64,000 nt of DNA from Paratinospora sagittata (lineage: Eukaryota; Streptophyta; Magnoliopsida; Ranunculales; Menispermaceae): NCBI GenBank assembly GCA_035771175.1, contig CM069593.1:20551956-20615955 (forward strand), in the 5' to 3' direction. The notes under the pieces are model-generated. The model was given only the letters and a program-made list of their open reading frames with translations. It was not told the DNA's origin and did no database searches. Each line of letters begins with the position of its first letter. The first letter of the stretch is position 1. Shown in pieces: positions 32,253-44,177 of the stretch. A program made the position numbers and the translations under genes.

Positions 32253-33551
32253 CTAATTGGGTTGTATACAGCACTGAGTACTCTCCGCAACCCAAGCCAA
32301 CCAAAGGGGAGCCGAAGGGCTTGGATTGTGGAAAGCACCTAAGGCAATGCGGGCATTGTCTTCAAAATCTTGGGCTTGCTGACATTCTATGATCTCTTCT
32401 CGAGAAAGAGGTGGATCAGTTATACTTCTGGGAGGATCTCTGAAGTTAGGAGTAAGAGGAAGATCATGACGTAGTTGGTACTGATATTCTGCTTCTTGTT
32501 GTTCTTGATTATCATAGAGAGCTGCAGAAGTCAGAGGAGACTCACTAAGGCGTTGTCGGATCGGAGAAGGACTAGGAGATCGTTCTGGTGGATCTCTGAA
32601 TTGAGAAAGAGGAGCTTCAATATGCCACGGGGCTTGACTCTGTATTAATTCATCCAGATGGTCAGAGGGTAGGAATTCATGAGGACCAATATGCGTATGA
32701 GATCTTGGAGGAGGAGAAGAACCATTAATATCTTCTAAAAATCTTCGGACTCCTGAAAGAACTGCATCGGTAAGATGGCAAGAGTAAGTCTGAAACTCTT
32801 GAAAATAATGTTCTGCAATAATTCCTTGGGATGAATCAGAGTATGGTTGGTAGCCAATATATATAGCATGAAGGCGAGCTGGCCTTAGCTGGCATATCTC
32901 AGAAATATGACGTAGCCATGTGTGTCGTGGAGCAAAAAGATCCATGCAGGAATCTAAGAGTGATAATGTAGTACATGACTGTAAATGTTGCTGTATTTCA
33001 GAAGGAATAAAGGTTAAAACTATTTTATATAAACATGAAATACACCATATATACCAGAAATACTTCTCAGATATATCAGGCCGTAGATGAAATATGAATA
33101 AGTAAGGCTTAGTCTGATGAAGGGCCTGAGGTTGTTGGTAAAGATGGGCTGGATAGTCCAGAAAATAGTTATGGGCATACTCAAACAAGTGTTGTTGAGC
33201 AAAAGTATGGACTGCATGAGCAGTTATGGGCCTAGGTAAATCAGGAGGAAATATGGCACCTATAAGTGGGAAAATGCCATGGGCATGAATTAACTGGACA
33301 GGCCTAGTTTTAGGAATATTGGGCTGGATTAATAAAGGAAAAGTAAATCCATTATGGAATAGGGAAACTTGTTGAGCATTAGGTTTCTGAATAGGTCTGG
33401 AGAGGAAATCGGCCAATACATTCTTAGTTCCTGGAATATGTTTAACTGTAAATTGGAACTGAGTAAACCATTCCTGGAGACGAAGAAGTTGAGCAGAGGG
33501 AACCATTTTGTTCCTGAATTCCAACATTTTAGGAAATGAGGAATTATCCAT
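32253..33551 (-). pseudogene. Pararetroviral RNase H C-terminal end plus ~379-residue extension
   Basis: It is in the same frame as the polymerase part and separated from it only by the TAA at 33552-33554. Residues 1-53 finish RNase H: the third catalytic Asp lies in MDNSSFPKM, and FTVKHIPGTKNVLADFLSRP closes the domain. The remaining 379 residues match no domain I know. They include a hydrophobic, aromatic stretch (YFWYIWCISCLYKIVLTFIP, about 165-185) and an acidic/Pro/Gln-rich tail with repeated RDPP motifs. A GTG/ATG at this position is an artefact of the stop and not a start. Confidence 0.75.
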
Positions 33552-36197
33552 TTAAATTTCAAATTGAGCAGGCCTTAAGAAAAAGGCGAACTTCATAATA
33601 CCATATTTGACAGCAAGAATTTCTTTGATGGTGATATGGTAATGGAGTTCGGATTCTGAAAATTTGCCACTATGATATCCACAAATAGAATCAGTGGAAT
33701 CCTTGCGTTCCAGAAGAACAGCACCCCAATAATGATCAGACGCATCAGTCTGCAGAATAAGTGAGCCTGTAGTAGGTATAATCAATGGGGGAGGATTCTG
33801 ACAAATCTTCTTAAGAGCTTGAATAGCATCAGTATGTGTATTCTGCCAAGGAGGTGGATTTTTCTTCAAGAGAGAAGATAATACTGATGTATGTCGAGTG
33901 ATGTGAGGGATGAACATCCGTAGATAATTGATAATACCAAGAAATTGCTGAAGTTGTTTCACTGTTAAATGAGTGTCAGGGAATTGGAGTAATTCCACAG
34001 CAATATGAGAACCAGGCTGATAGACACCATTGAAGAACTTCATTCCAAGGAAATCAATTGAGGATGTACACAATATACTCTTCTTCTCAGAGAGCATGAT
34101 ACCATGCTGGTGTGTAATAGCTAAGAACTGAGAGATAAGCTGGTGATGAGCAGCTTCAGTCTTGGAGAAGAGTAAGATGTCGTCAATATAGATAAGAGCT
34201 GTAGCGAGGATAGAAGCATATATGCGAGTCATAGCTTTCTGGAATAATGAAGGTGCAACCTTGAGACCAAATGGCATGACCGTCCATTGGTAATGAGCAT
34301 TGGGGATGCAGAATCTTGTCTTGGGTCGATCATCAGGATGAATACCCAGTTGCCAAAAACCGGCTTTCAGATCAAATTTGCTATAAATTGTGGAGCCTGA
34401 AAGTAAGGTAAGCTGGGAGGATATCTTGGGAAGAGGAAATTTATCATCCTTGAGAAAAACATTCAGTGGCTTGTAATTGATAACAAATCTTTTCTTGCCA
34501 CGTGTAATTTCAGCTCGTTTATTGACGTAGAAGGCTTGGCAAGCCCAATCGGAAGTAGTAGGTTCAATCAAACCTTGAGATAGGAGATCATCACATTCTT
34601 GCCTTGCTAAGGCAAGTTCATCAGGAGGCATTCCAGGGTGAATAGCCTTTGTTGGATTGATGTCTTCATTCAGCTTAAATGGGAGATGGACATAGAACTT
34701 CGAATTCTTCCATAGAGGATGTGAGTGAATAAAAGTCTTATGTGATTCACTGAAACAAGACTTTAACTTTTCTTGATAATTGGGAACGTCCACATCCATG
34801 GGAATATCTTGAATGGTATACAACTTAGGAATAGTTGTATATGGAAGAGTTTGACCTTGGTAAGAGATTCCATGAGGTAGAATTCTGAGCTTGGATTTTG
34901 AGTACAGATCCATTCCAAACAAGATATCCTTGTCAGGAAGATCACAGCCAAGTATATTAGTCCAAATAATGAGATTAGGGAAGAATTTGAGACCAATCTT
35001 CTGAGCAGTGATCAGATGAGTCTGAAATATCTCATTATTAGCAGCTTTGAATGATTCAGTATGAGGCTTCCAAAACTTATCTGGGAGGATGCGTGGATTC
35101 ATCATACTTTTAAAAGCACCAGTGTCGAAATAACCAATTACCTTGATAGGATTATCAAACTTTGTAGGCAATACGGAGATTTCAGCATAGGGCATAACAT
35201 GAGAGACAGCCATAGAAGGAGGATGGTATGGCCGAATCATCCCAATATAATCATCATCATCAGAAGAAATAGGATCCCCATTATCATCAGAAGAGACTTC
35301 GTGATAGACGAAGAGAGTGTCATCATTAGGAGTATCTTGTTCAGAAAATACAGACTCAATATCTTGGTCATCTTGCAGGGAATAAGAATGTTGAATCTGT
35401 TGAATAAGATGTTGGCCTTTCTTTGTCTTATCAGGACATTGTTTAGCAAAATGTCCAGGCTTTTTGCAAATATAACACCGAGTAGTAGCAGATGGTGTAG
35501 TACGACGCTTGAAGTAGCGAAGATGACGCCTTTTCTTCCATTTTTGGCGTTTTGAGAACTTGGAAAACTTCTGAGGATTCTTTTTATGGAATTTCCATAA
35601 TTTAGAGGATTTCTTCTTCTTATGAGGAGAACAGTGACAATTGGATTTGCATCCAATCTCAAGATACTTCTTATCACAGACAGTTGATGTATAGAAGGTA
35701 GATGTCTGAGATTCTGAAATAAGTCGTCGTAACTCACAATTTCTTTCAATGGCTTCAAGGAGTTGCTGAAAGATTTCAGCAAGTGATAATTGTTCCAAAG
35801 GTCTGCCAAGAGCTTTGAGAAGACGGTTTAACTCTGGATGAGTTTCCTTTGGAAGTGAAGCAATGAATGTATGTTTCAGATCTATTTTATCATATCCGCC
35901 AAGTAGATGATAACGCTGAAGCATTCGAGAATAGTGTCGATAAAGATCTTTCTTTCGGAGAGAACAACATCTCATGGTGAAATATTCTTGTTTGTATTTT
36001 TTCTCCAAAATAGTAGCATCACCAATAAATTCTCGGACAAGGACATTATAAAAATCAGTAAGTGAGATCTGAGTGAGTTGCCTCATGCGATATTCTCCAA
36101 GAGAGGAGAACCAGTCACGGACAAATCCAGTACATCTGGTTATAAAGTCAGAGATAACGGCATTAGATGTACGATCAGCAATTATTTGGTTTGACAT
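33552..36197 (-). pseudogene. Pararetroviral coat protein, protease, RT and RNase H
   Basis: It is an 881-residue open frame; its first ATG (36197) is internal, because the coat region continues upstream in this frame to about 36296 (a GPWFSLDD-like start). The coat part is followed by a very basic stretch and the zinc knuckle CYICKKPGHFAKQC (241-254). An acidic serine-rich linker precedes the protease motif YFDTGA (356-361). RT carries FDLKAGFWQLGI (608-619), MPFGLKVAPSLFQKAM and the catalytic YIDD (670-673). RNase H has TDASDHYWGAVLL (Asp 818) and SESELHYHITIKEIL. It would package and reverse-transcribe viral RNA. The TAA at the end falls just before the last RNase H Asp. Confidence 0.85.
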
Positions 36198-37183
36198 CCA
36201 TGCTGCCCAAGATATAATCTTGGAACGCCATTGTTCATAAGGGACATCATCAAGAGAAAACCAAGGACCAGTGCTGTTACGACTGAAGAATTGCTGGGAT
36301 TATTAGCTTGATCTTGTGACTGTTGTTGGGCGTGGGCATCACGCATATTAACTTCTTCATCATAAGCTTGAGGTTGAGTCTGAGATGAAGAAGGGTCATC
36401 AGCCATATGAATCTGATTCAGAGCAGATATATCCATTAGATAAGAATCATCATTAGAGGAGTCAGATATAGCTAGATCTGAAGAAATATCTGTAGGATTG
36501 TCAGATTCGGCAGTAGTGGATCCCAAAGAGAGGGAGTCAAATTGATCAAGATCATCAATTAGAGCAACATGAGTGAGATCATCATAAGGTATAATAGGGT
36601 GACTCGGAGGAGGTTGAGTCTGTGGAGGCTCAGGAGGGAAGACAGTAGGAGCAGCGATGGTTGTAGGTTGGACAACCGATGTGTAGGAAGGTGTAGTAGG
36701 CACAAATGGGTAGGATTGCATGGGTGCCTTTCCTTTATCACTAAACAGTGGTCTAGGACCTTGAGGATGCGGAGTAGATGCAACAGGTGGCTGGACCGGT
36801 TGAGGTAAGGTAACAAAGGGAGAAGCTGGAAAAGGGGTTACTGGCGGTTTAGGCGCAGGTTTTTTACTGGCTTGGATTAGGGTATTTAAGAATACTGTTT
36901 GTCGATCATTCTTAGGTGCAGGAGGTGGTAAGAATGAATACGATGTCTGAGTAGGTTGAGAGGGAAATGATGATCTAATAAGAGACATAGGATAAGCTTC
37001 AGGGAACACCGGAGGTGTAGGTGGTTGAAGCTGTTGGAGATCTTGCATAACATATGACAGTTGTTCTTTTAATCGTCTGATCTCCTGTTCAGCAGCATCA
37101 AAACTAGGACCAGTGATATTATGTTGGAGATAATATCGGAGAAGAGTATCCAATTCCTGTATCTTCGTTGAAAGTTCGGTATA
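36182..37183 (-). pseudogene. Pararetroviral coiled-coil and proline-rich region
   Basis: It follows the movement-protein part in the same frame after one TAG (37184-37186). The first residues (TELSTKIQELDTLLRYY, then EQEIRRLKEQLSYVMQDLQQL) form a heptad-like coiled coil, as in virion-associated regions of caulimovirids. A long Pro/Ser/Thr-rich stretch follows, then an acidic stretch (DSSNDDSYLMD). After about 36300 this frame is out of register: the last about 35 residues are not viral, while the coat protein continues in the neighbouring frame. There is no ATG at the front; the apparent start at 37153 is a TTG. Function is inferred from position and composition only. Confidence 0.65.
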
Positions 37184-38962
37184 CTATTTTTTACTGATAG
37201 CAGCTTGGATATCTGTATTTTGTGCAAGACTGGCCGTTGTGGTATTGAGATTAGTAAGATGCTGGTCAATCTGTTGAAGATAACTATTCTGGACAATAGC
37301 ATTTTTAGTTTGCCAATTCAAGACTTCTTCAGCAGATGATAACGGCTTGGGAGTACCATCTGAACGAATTTCGTTGAGAGGAACGAATGGTTTAGCCGTA
37401 GTTTGATGTGTTGGATCTGTCACTCGTTGGAGAGGAGGGAAATCCTGATCATAAAAGCCAATTGGATAACAAGGAGAAACCAAAGGAGCTGCAGGTGGAG
37501 CGGGAGGTTTGTGATGATACCGAAGAGAAGGACGGCAAGAAGACTTAGGAATTTTATGCTTATTCTTCTTCCGTGCTTGATGATAAGCTTCTTCATATTG
37601 ATAGAATTCCATGGCATCGTCAGTGTTATAGCCATCATAAACAGACATATCATTATATGAAAAAGCATCTATGGCGTTGTATGAAGGATCATACTTATAT
37701 GAAGGATCATACTTATCCATCCAGGTATCTTCGTCATAATCATCAATACATGAGCAACCAAGTGCACACATAGAAGGATCACAATCCCATATAAAATGTC
37801 CATCAACATGAGAATGATACATAAATGATCCATCTGGTTGGAAAGAGTGTAGAGGAGGATCTTCAACCGGTTCATGGGTAGAAATAGGTTGAATCTTTAG
37901 AGAATGACGGATAGGTAAACTATCTGTGGATTTGTTAGGAGATCCAAATATAACCGGCTGAATCATCATAGAGTGATGAACAGGTAGACTCTCAGTAGAT
38001 CGTTGGAGAGAACCAAAAGTAATTTTGACATCACCATCAGCTTGCTTCTTCATGAGAGGGCAAAGAGTACTAGTAACAGGTTCAGAGCGTTGAAGGAAAT
38101 GCTCATAGTTGGTGAACCATATTAATGGTAATATCTCACGAAGTTCTTTCTGTGGAATCTGCTTGGGAATCTGTATAAGAGTAGGAACATCATTATCATG
38201 AACAAATGCCATGATTGTACCTGTAGGTTTCTGAGTTCTGATGTGGATAGCATGGTCTTGGAGGCGAAAAGCCATTTGATGATGGAGAGTAGCCATAATA
38301 CTATCTTTTCGATGTTGAACACCAGAAAACTGAATCTGAACTTTAAACCTTGTAGATAAGGTAGGATCTGACAGACAGACGTTAAAATCTGGAGTGATTG
38401 TAAAGATCATAGATCCATGACTGAGTGTAGTGATGACAGTTCCTATACAAGCATGTTCATAAGAAAGTAAATTTGTATCGAGCAAGGCGATACGAGCAGT
38501 CATAGGTAGGTCACCTCGACCATGATAAGAGAGAACAAGACGGATGGCTCCCATATGGAGATGGGTGTAGCCATGGGATAACCAGTGACGGATGAACGGA
38601 GGTTCAAACTCAAGGGTCACATATTGTTCTTGCTGGGTAGCCTCAAGGGTACAGTGAGTAAGTGCAGTGCTTTGAATATATTCCTTAATAGGAGGACTCT
38701 TACGACTAATTAACTTTTTTACAGAAGTAGAAAACGACTGAGACTTTTTTGTAAACAACCAGTAAGGGTTTAACAAAGGAGGAATAGTTTCAGAAACTTT
38801 ACTATCTGCAGGTATATGAGTTACTTCGACTAAATCATCTATTTTCGAAGCTTGTTTAATACATGACTCAGGAAGACTTGAAAAATTAAAGGAGGAAGAT
38901 TTTAAAATCGGACTAGGGTCGGACGTAGAAGATGAAGGGAGACTATCACCAAAAGGTTCCAT
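37184..38962 (-). pseudogene. Pararetroviral movement protein region (30K superfamily)
   Basis: It is 592 residues from an ATG at 38962. Residues about 95-250 resemble the 30K movement protein core of caulimovirids: a beta-rich stretch with TLEFEPPFIRHWLSHGYTHL, LVLSYHGRG and ALLDTNLLSYEHACIGTV (candidate invariant Asp 162). Such proteins enlarge plasmodesmata for cell-to-cell spread. An internal duplication (about 321-335 and 344-358, STESLPVHHS / STDSLPIRHS) is followed by a Tyr/Asp-rich region with KYDPSY repeats (416-427). The frame is open throughout and ends in TAG, after which the same frame carries on, so this is the N-terminal part of a polyprotein. Confidence 0.75.
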
Positions 38963-39403
38963 GGATACCCTCAGACCACTTTGTCTTACGTCGGCACTCT
39001 CTCTGGCCCGTCAAGACCCTGTCTTTGGTATCCTTCGGAGAAAAACGGTGAAATATAGATTCCTCTGCTTCTATTAAAGACCAAAACCAATTTTCAAAAT
39101 CTAAGTACTCGTTCAATCATCAACTTCGACTGCCTCACATATATAACAGGCAAAACATAAGCGAAGTAAACCACAACATAAGATAGCAAGAATAACTAAA
39201 ACTATAATCAACCACAAAGGAAGATGACTCAGAAGAGACATAATTTAAATACAAAGAAGATGTTCGAGGATGAGAATAAGACTGTGTAAACACAAACACA
39301 TAAGAACACCAAGAAGGATAATAACGATAAAACCACACGGGTTGATAGGGACGAACAACCAGAACAAACTTAATATTAATATATACCAGGGTTACAAGAA
39401 GAT

Positions 39404-39416
39404 GGCTCTGATACCA
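39404..39416 (-). promoter_or_regulatory. Primer binding site of pararetrovirus (initiator-Met tRNA)
   Basis: The minus strand reads TGGTATCAGAGCC, complementary to the tRNA-Met 3' end, about 440 bases upstream of the first ATG. In caulimovirids this site marks the start of minus-strand DNA synthesis and nucleotide 1 of the genome map. Confidence 0.85.
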
Positions 39417-39763
39417 TTGTAGATAACATTAATAATTAAGCACAGCAACAATGAACAAGGTAAGATCCAATTAAAGAATTTAGGGTTGTTTTGACCATAT
39501 AAACCTTATTGAAATTCAAACTTTCAACCTCGTGAAAAACGTAGAAAAGATGTTAAATTGGTTTTAGTTAAGATGCCTTATGAATTAAAGATGGAAAAGA
39601 TCCAAAGTGGGATAGCCTTGTTGGATTGAATTAGGAAAGAAGTATAACTCGTTGTTGAAAGACGAGGTCTCGATTTTGAGTCTGAATTCGTACCTACACT
39701 CTTATGGAATAGTCTTGCTTTTACAAAAAGGTTAGCGGGAACATCGAAGCGTCATAGACAAAA

Positions 39764-39764
<1 letters not shown>
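39417..39764 (-). other. Probable viral leader/intergenic sequence
   Basis: It lies beyond the primer site and before the microsatellite, has no open frame of note, and is less AT-rich than the flanks. It is likely viral intergenic sequence, an inference from position. Confidence 0.4.

Positions 39765-39804
<40 letters not shown>
39765..39804. repeat. (AAT)n microsatellite at pararetrovirus border
   Basis: About 13 AAT/ATA units. It lies where viral sequence seems to end and may mark the insertion junction. Confidence 0.85.
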
Positions 39805-39805
<1 letters not shown>

Positions 39806-41157
39806 GATGGAAAAGACGACTAATTATTATTTCACTTTAAGATGTGATGGTAAAAAAATTCATGGCTCCTTGAAGTTAGTATAGACAAAAGTTGTCCATG
39901 GCATAAATGCAAGAGGTGATTTATTATAGGTGCATGGTCATGTCAAATGTGGAACTAATTGCAGCATGTATAAACTACAAGGTCAATCAATCAAACATTT
40001 CAAGATTATAAAAAGCCCCAAACATAGGAATCCCACAAAATTCACATGATGGCTTGATCTAAAGCAATGATAAACATTAACCAATAATACTCATGCAGTC
40101 CTTTGTATTTGTCACATGTGTGGTTTCTGGCTATTGTTCACTCATTTAGAATTTCAATAAATAACTAAATTATTTTATTATCTATATATCAAGCTACGTA
40201 TAATGTAAGAAATTGGAAAACACATAGTGCATGTAATCACTTTTTTACATATAGTATAGAGATTTTTGGCCTTCACCATTCTATTTAATTGACCCTAAAC
40301 ATTTATTCTAAATTAATTTCTTTAATACTAATAAAATATGAAAAAAATTGAACATTTTAATTAATATAAAATCTAGATTTACTAATTAATTATATATGTT
40401 AAGAAAAATGGTTTATACACATTAGGTGTCAACTCCATTTTTTTTACGCTGGCACTCAACTTATTTGAATGTTATAGGAATGCACGTGTACTGTGTAATA
40501 TCTCAAAATACACACGCATCTTTAAAACATTCAAAAGAGGCTAGCTATCGGTGTCAAAAAAATGATGTTGACATATAGCGTACGTATATCATTACTTTTA
40601 TTTTATATTTATAAGTCTTTTGAAGGGGCCTGGCTTTCTATGTATCATAAACTCATGTCAATATTGCAATATCATAATATCTATAAAACTACTAATTTCA
40701 CAAAAATATAATGGTTTTTTTAAGTAATTAATTTTATCAATTTTGCTAATTCCTAATCCATATAAAACTTAATGTTGTTCTAAACTATAAAACACTTCCA
40801 TAGGAAAATTCTAAGGAGTTCATACGATATATGCAGCGTAACAATTTTTTTATGTGTGAATATATTATGTATTATTCTTGGAGAATTAGTTGTTATATCA
40901 ATTAATAGTTTTATTAATTTGACATTGGTCCACTGTACCTTAAATTCACATGTTGAATGTTTGGTATTTAAATATTTCATTCACATGATTTACTTGAGAT
41001 TTATCGGTATCTTATATATATTTTTGTATTTTATATTATTTATAGCATGTGATATGCACTGATTAATATTATTTAAGTTGGAAGGTGAGGAGTCAATGCA
41101 CCCTCTCTTCACCTCCCATTCCCTCTAATCCTAAATATAATAACAATTAAGGAGCTT

Positions 41158-41191
<34 letters not shown>

Positions 41192-41819
41192 CATATATGA
41201 TGATATTGAATTAATTAACATTTTTTTAGATTCATATCTAATTTATCAATTTCTGTTTTGCTCAGATGTTAAAGATCAAATGAATTTAATAAACAACATA
41301 TTACAAATCATTAAAAACATACATATAACAAAAGGCAAATTATTGTTCATTTTTTTTTTGAAAAAAAAAAGAATATTTTAATGAAAGACTATTTTGACTT
41401 CAAGCACATATTGGCTGAGATTAATTAATAGTTAATTAATTTCTTTTTTTGTAAGTCTTAGAATAATGTTCATAATTTAATGAAATGACTTTAGATTTAC
41501 AACAGCGTCCTCCGCGCTCTCGAAGGCTGAGCAAAAGAGTAGACATATTAGCTCTGCATCACACGTGGCGATTGAAGAAGGGAGAAGCTTCAAGTAAAAC
41601 TGTACGTGGTGAACACTGGATCCCAAGCATTTCTAGATTTTGGTCCTCATTAACTCAATTGTCGGTTCACAAAAGCTCTTGGGGTTCGCGCGAGTCTGCG
41701 ACCACATTTCGTTGCACCGCCCCAAGTGATCCAGTGCTCTAACCCGCACGTAGACTCTCGTGTGCGTACGTACAAGAGGAAGACGTCAAAAAGTTTCTAG
41801 ATTTTTTTTATTTATAGGC
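39805..41819. other. Intergenic, AT-rich
   Basis: No gene is seen. A (TA)n microsatellite is at 41158-41190. The stretch 41490-41790 is clearly GC-richer and holds an 85-codon frame (41485-41742) that I do not recognise and do not call. Confidence 0.5.
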
Positions 41820-43665
41820 ATAATTATTTTTTTATATTTACAAAAATACTTTCTTATCTAAAACTAGATAAATTTTAGACATTTTAGCGCCCGTGTCTAA
41901 AATATGTCTATAATTTTATTTTATTTTTAAATTAATTGAGTGGCGCCTCTTTAAATAAGTTTTTATTTTAAATAATAAAAAATTACTTTTTTTATTTTTA
42001 ATATATATATATGTATACAAACTTTTAAAGAGGAGCCTAGAAAAAACTTGTTTTCAAAAAACAAATTTGTTAATAAAAAAAGAAAATAAAATTTATTATT
42101 AAATAAAAAGACAAAATGTGGAATAAAGTAAAAAAAAATAAAGTGAATTACTATTAAAAATATATGGAATACAAAAGATGACATTATCTACTGAAAATGA
42201 CATTATCTACTGAAAATAAAACCAATAAAATTACATAAAAAATTTCACAGCACTAGAAAAAAAAAAAGAAAAAAAGAAGAAGAAAGAGACCCCCGTTTCT
42301 CGGGTGTCATCTCTACGACGTATTCTTTCTTTTTGGTGTTCCATTCATTTATTTCAGAAATCGCACAAGGATTTTTATTCTTATGCGATTTTTTTATTTT
42401 TCTTGAAGAAACATCATCTATTTTGTTCCAGATTTTATTTTTATTGTTTAATAGTGGATGGCGCATCTTGAAGAGACGCGATCCACTATTAAATAAAAAA
42501 CACAAAATCTAAAAAGTTAAAAAAAAAATGGTTATAAACAAAATCTGGAATAAACGCCATTTACTTTGTTAAAAAAAAATCACACAAGATTGATTTTTAG
42601 TGCGATTTCGTTGGTTTAAATTTAAAGAGGCGCCGCGCCATCCACATTAAATTTTTAATTTTAATTTTTTTTTGTTACATAAAAAATATGAAAACTATTG
42701 TAAAATAAAAAAATCTGAAATCAGAAGAAGTGAACCACTATTAAAAAAATTAGAACAAAATGAATGACGCTTCTTGAAGTATCGTCATCCACTTTAAAAA
42801 AAAAATTAAAGCAGCAAAAAAAAATTACAGCGGTTAAAAAAAAATATTTCGTCTTTCCGTGTCAACTCTTTGATATTTTTTTTTTTGTGTCCCGTTTATG
42901 TTATTTCAAAAATCGTACCTTGTACGATATATTTTTTTTAAAGTAAACGATGTTTTTTCTAGGTTTTTTTTTTTTATAATCATTCATTTTTTATTTTTTT
43001 TATTTAACAGTGGATCGCCTCTTCAAGAGGCGTTATCCACTATTAAACAATAAAAATAAAATCTGGAACAAAGTGGATGATGTCTTTTAAAGAAAAATGG
43101 AAAAATCACAAAAGGATAAAAATCTTTGTGCGATTTCTAAAATAAATGAATGTGACACCAAAGAGAAAGAGAATGTCAAAGAGATGACACCCGAGAGACG
43201 AAAGTTTCTTCTTTTTTTTTTTCTGGCATTGTAAAATTTTTATACTTCGGATAAATAAAAATAGGTTAATTTTTTATACAATTTTGTTGGTTTTTTTTTT
43301 TTTTCAGTAGATGACGTCATCTTCTTTGTCCCATATATTTTTAATAGTAGTTCACTTTATTTTTTTTACTTTATTTTACATTTTATTTTTTTATTTAACA
43401 ATGATTTCTATTTTCTTTTTTATTAACAATTTAAAAAAAAACTTTTTTATTTGTAGGCTTTGCTTCAAAAAAATTTATTGTTTTTTATATATATATATTA
43501 AAAATGACGGCATGCATGTTTTTTACTTTTTATTTTTTTATGGGTGGTGCCTCGTTTAAAGAAAAAAACTATAAGCATATTTTAGACACGTTGATGCTGA
43601 TGTGGTGTTAATGTGTCTAAAATTTACCTAATTTTAAATATACTATTTTTGAATATATATGGATA
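41820..43665. repeat. ~1.85-kb imperfect foldback with palindromic GGCGCC-type modules
   Basis: The left and right halves are complementary in order around a centre near 42745. Examples are TTTTAGACA blocks near 41876 and 43580; GTGGCGCCTC / GGTGCCTCGTTTAAAG near 41940 and 43545; TAGTAG/TTCAC blocks near 42145 and 43350; the CGCACAAGGA / TTTGTGCGATTTC blocks near 42365 and 43120; TTCCAGATTTTATTTTTATT near 42427 and its complement near 43055. Several small palindromes of the kind GTGGAT-GRCG-CTTCTTGAAG-CG-ATCCAC recur (42452, 42761, 43008). No coding sequence is seen. It could be a foldback DNA transposon or a non-autonomous MULE-type element; the class is not established. Confidence 0.7.
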
Positions 43666-44006
43666 CAAAAAAAAAGTAATCACGCCAGAGAAACAAGTGA
43701 GAAGTTTTATTTTTAACATTTTCAACCTGCTCCACCGGCGCTTTGCGTGCTCTCTGCGTGCAAACTTTCTTGCGTTGATTAATTTGGTCAAACTTAGTGA
43801 ATCATTGAGGATTCGTTGACCCAGGGACAATTTAACACCTCGAAAGTGAAGAGCATTGGTGTCACATCCAACTATAGAGTGATCGATCGGTGTTTTTTTT
43901 TTTTTTTTTTTTTGGGTTAATATATAGTTTTTGTTACATTAGATTATGACATAAATAAATATCAATTTAGATCAACAGATCAAACATTAAAGGTAGTTTC
44001 AACTAG
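43666..44006. other. Intergenic
   Basis: No gene is seen; poly(T) of about 23 bases at 43892-43914. Confidence 0.4.
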
Positions 44007-44177
44007 AAAAATGCTAATCTAATTATAATACATGTAACTTTAAGTGTAATTACATATTCATTCCTATTAAATATGTGTATTTTACATATTTTAATATATA
44101 TAATAAATAATTTAATAAATATGTACGTGTAGTTACACTTAAAATTATATTTTCTTGTAGTTAAATTAATATTTTCC
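44007..44177. repeat. MITE-like element, third copy
   Basis: AAAATGCTAATCTAATTATAA at the left and TGTAGTTAAATTAATATTTTCC at the right are near-complementary, and the core matches 28653-28820. Confidence 0.55.

Larger units (their letters stand above)
32253..39804 (-). mobile_element. Endogenous pararetrovirus (Caulimoviridae, florendovirus-like)
   Basis: On the minus strand it holds, in order, a tRNA-Met primer site (39404-39416), a leader, a 30K-type movement protein, a coiled-coil/proline-rich region, coat protein with zinc knuckle, aspartic protease, RT, RNase H and a long extra C terminus. No LTRs and no integrase are present, which fits a caulimovirid rather than an LTR element. All parts could come from a single reading frame of about 2240 codons broken by a TAG (37184-37186), a frameshift (about 36275-36300) and a TAA (33552-33554). 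A single large polyprotein carrying the movement protein is characteristic of florendoviruses. The right limit is approximate. Confidence 0.85.

Noticed and set aside
39404..39416. LTR-retrotransposon primer site
   Set aside because: No LTR next to it and no integrase in the element; better explained as the caulimovirid primer site.
41485..41742. 85-codon frame in a GC-rich patch
   Set aside because: High GC alone opens frames; no domain, signal peptide or splice context seen.
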